From positions 1 through 12,246 of the forward strand of contig JAQGJF010000980.1 of assembly GCA_028290765.1 (NCBI GenBank): a stretch of 12,246 nt of DNA, read 5' to 3'. The notes under the pieces were generated by a model, which saw only the letters and a list, made by a program, of their open reading frames with translations, did no database searches and had not been told where the DNA came from. The stretch is from Tardiphaga sp. Lineage in GTDB: Bacteria > Pseudomonadota > Alphaproteobacteria > Rhizobiales > Xanthobacteraceae. The position numbers and the translations under genes are program-made. Shown here piece after piece: positions 11,713 to 12,246 of this stretch; position 1 is the stretch's first letter; every line of letters begins with the position of its first letter.

Positions 11713-12246
11713 GTGTCAAAACCTCTCGCTGGAATCCGCGTGCTCGATCTTTCGAAAGTCCTGGCAGGTCCCTTGTGCGCACAATATCTCGGTGATCTCG
11801 GAGCGGATATCATCAAGGTCGAGACGATCGGTCAGGGCGACGAAACCAGGGGGTGGCCGCCGTTCCCGGCGCCCGGTTTAGGGGCGGTGTTCCTCAGCGC
11901 CAACCGCAACAAGCGAAGCATCGCCGTCGACCTGAAAACCGAGAAGGGGCGCGAGATCGTCCACGCCCTGGCCAAATCGGCCGATATCGCCATCGAAAGT
12001 TTTGGGACCGGGGTCGCGGAGCGATTGGGGATCGATGCCGCTACACTGCGCCCATTAAACGATCGTTTGATCCATTGCAGTATTTCGGGATTCGGTCGCT
12101 CTGGCCCATTGAAGAATTCGCCGGGTTACGACGTCATTCTGCAAGCCTTCAGCGGCATCATGTCGATGACCGGCGACGAGGGCGGCGGCTACGTGCGCAG
12201 TCCGATATCTCCGATCGATCAAATGACCGGCGTACATGCCTTCAGC
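11713..12246 (+). CDS. Family III CoA-transferase (CaiB/BaiF), partial at the window end
   Basis: The first 178 residues of a CaiB/BaiF-type acyl-CoA transferase; the gene continues past the window. The N-terminus has the family pattern LAGIRVLDLSKVLAGP, then LGDLGADIIKVE (27-38), NRNKRSIAVDLK (64-75) and GFGRSGP (126-132). An Asp at position 169 (SPISPIDQ) matches the catalytic Asp of formyl-CoA transferase in position and context, so this is probably a true transferase, unlike the racemase in the operon. It would move CoA from a donor thioester to a carboxylic acid, a possible entry step for the pathway, since no CoA ligase is visible. It starts at GTG 11713, chosen for the GAAGGA site and the family N-terminus. 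It is divergent from the MarR gene, suggesting shared control. The donor and acceptor are unknown. Confidence 0.88.
   Translation, partial: MSKPLAGIRVLDLSKVLAGPLCAQYLGDLGADIIKVETIGQGDETRGWPPFPAPGLGAVFLSANRNKRSIAVDLKTEKGREIVHALAKSADIAIESFGTGVAERLGIDAATLRPLNDRLIHCSISGFGRSGPLKNSPGYDVILQAFSGIMSMTGDEGGGYVRSPISPIDQMTGVHAFS

Noticed and set aside
11459..11782. Minus-strand open frame of 107 codons in the divergent region
   Set aside because: It overlaps the start of the plus-strand CoA-transferase and its promoter, shows no motif, and has no supporting ribosome site.

Overview
The window is a GC-rich catabolic gene cluster, most likely from a proteobacterium. The base composition, the ATGA-type gene overlaps and the set of CoA-linked families would fit an alphaproteobacterium of the Bradyrhizobium/Rhodopseudomonas kind, but that assignment is inference. 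No rRNA, tRNA, CRISPR or mobile element was seen.

Layout, read in the direction of transcription. On the minus strand, ten genes run from 10454 down to 322 with gaps of at most 64 bases and several overlaps, so they are probably one operon. In order they encode: an ACAD10/11-type acyl-CoA dehydrogenase (10454-9207), an APH-fold phosphotransferase (9204-8158), a nitroreductase-family flavoprotein (8161-7475), a FadB/FadJ-type 3-hydroxyacyl-CoA dehydrogenase (7530-6193), an alpha-methylacyl-CoA racemase (6196-5045), a histidine phosphatase (4980-4381), a degenerate acyl-CoA dehydrogenase-like subunit (4358-3273), a complete acyl-CoA dehydrogenase (3242-2100), an SDR oxidoreductase (2066-1242) and a MaoC/hydratase-2 enoyl-CoA hydratase (1188-322). 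A good sigma70-like promoter (10558-10530) precedes the first gene, with an inverted repeat flanking its -10 box. A hairpin followed by a short T run lies about 100 bases past the last stop codon. Upstream, also on the minus strand, is a MarR-family regulator (11247-10717). Diverging from it on the plus strand is a family III CoA-transferase (11713 to the window end, partial), with its own promoter at about 11471-11499.

How the genes may work together. The set resembles a bacterial version of peroxisomal branched-chain beta-oxidation: the racemase sets the 2-methyl stereocentre, dehydrogenases introduce the double bond, hydratase 2 adds water (R-specific in its family), and the SDR oxidises the alcohol. 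The kinase-like protein and its adjacent ACAD are a split version of the human ACAD10/ACAD11 architecture and of the LvaA/LvaC levulinate system, in which a hydroxyacyl-CoA is phosphorylated and the phosphate then eliminated. The degenerate dehydrogenase beside a complete one suggests a heteromeric enzyme like those of steroid side-chain degradation. The likely substrate is therefore a methyl-branched and/or hydroxylated carboxylic acid, such as an isoprenoid- or steroid-side-chain-like compound. CoA activation could come from the divergent CoA-transferase. No CoA ligase, thiolase or ETF gene is visible, so the pathway is incomplete within the window. The actual substrate cannot be read from sequence alone.
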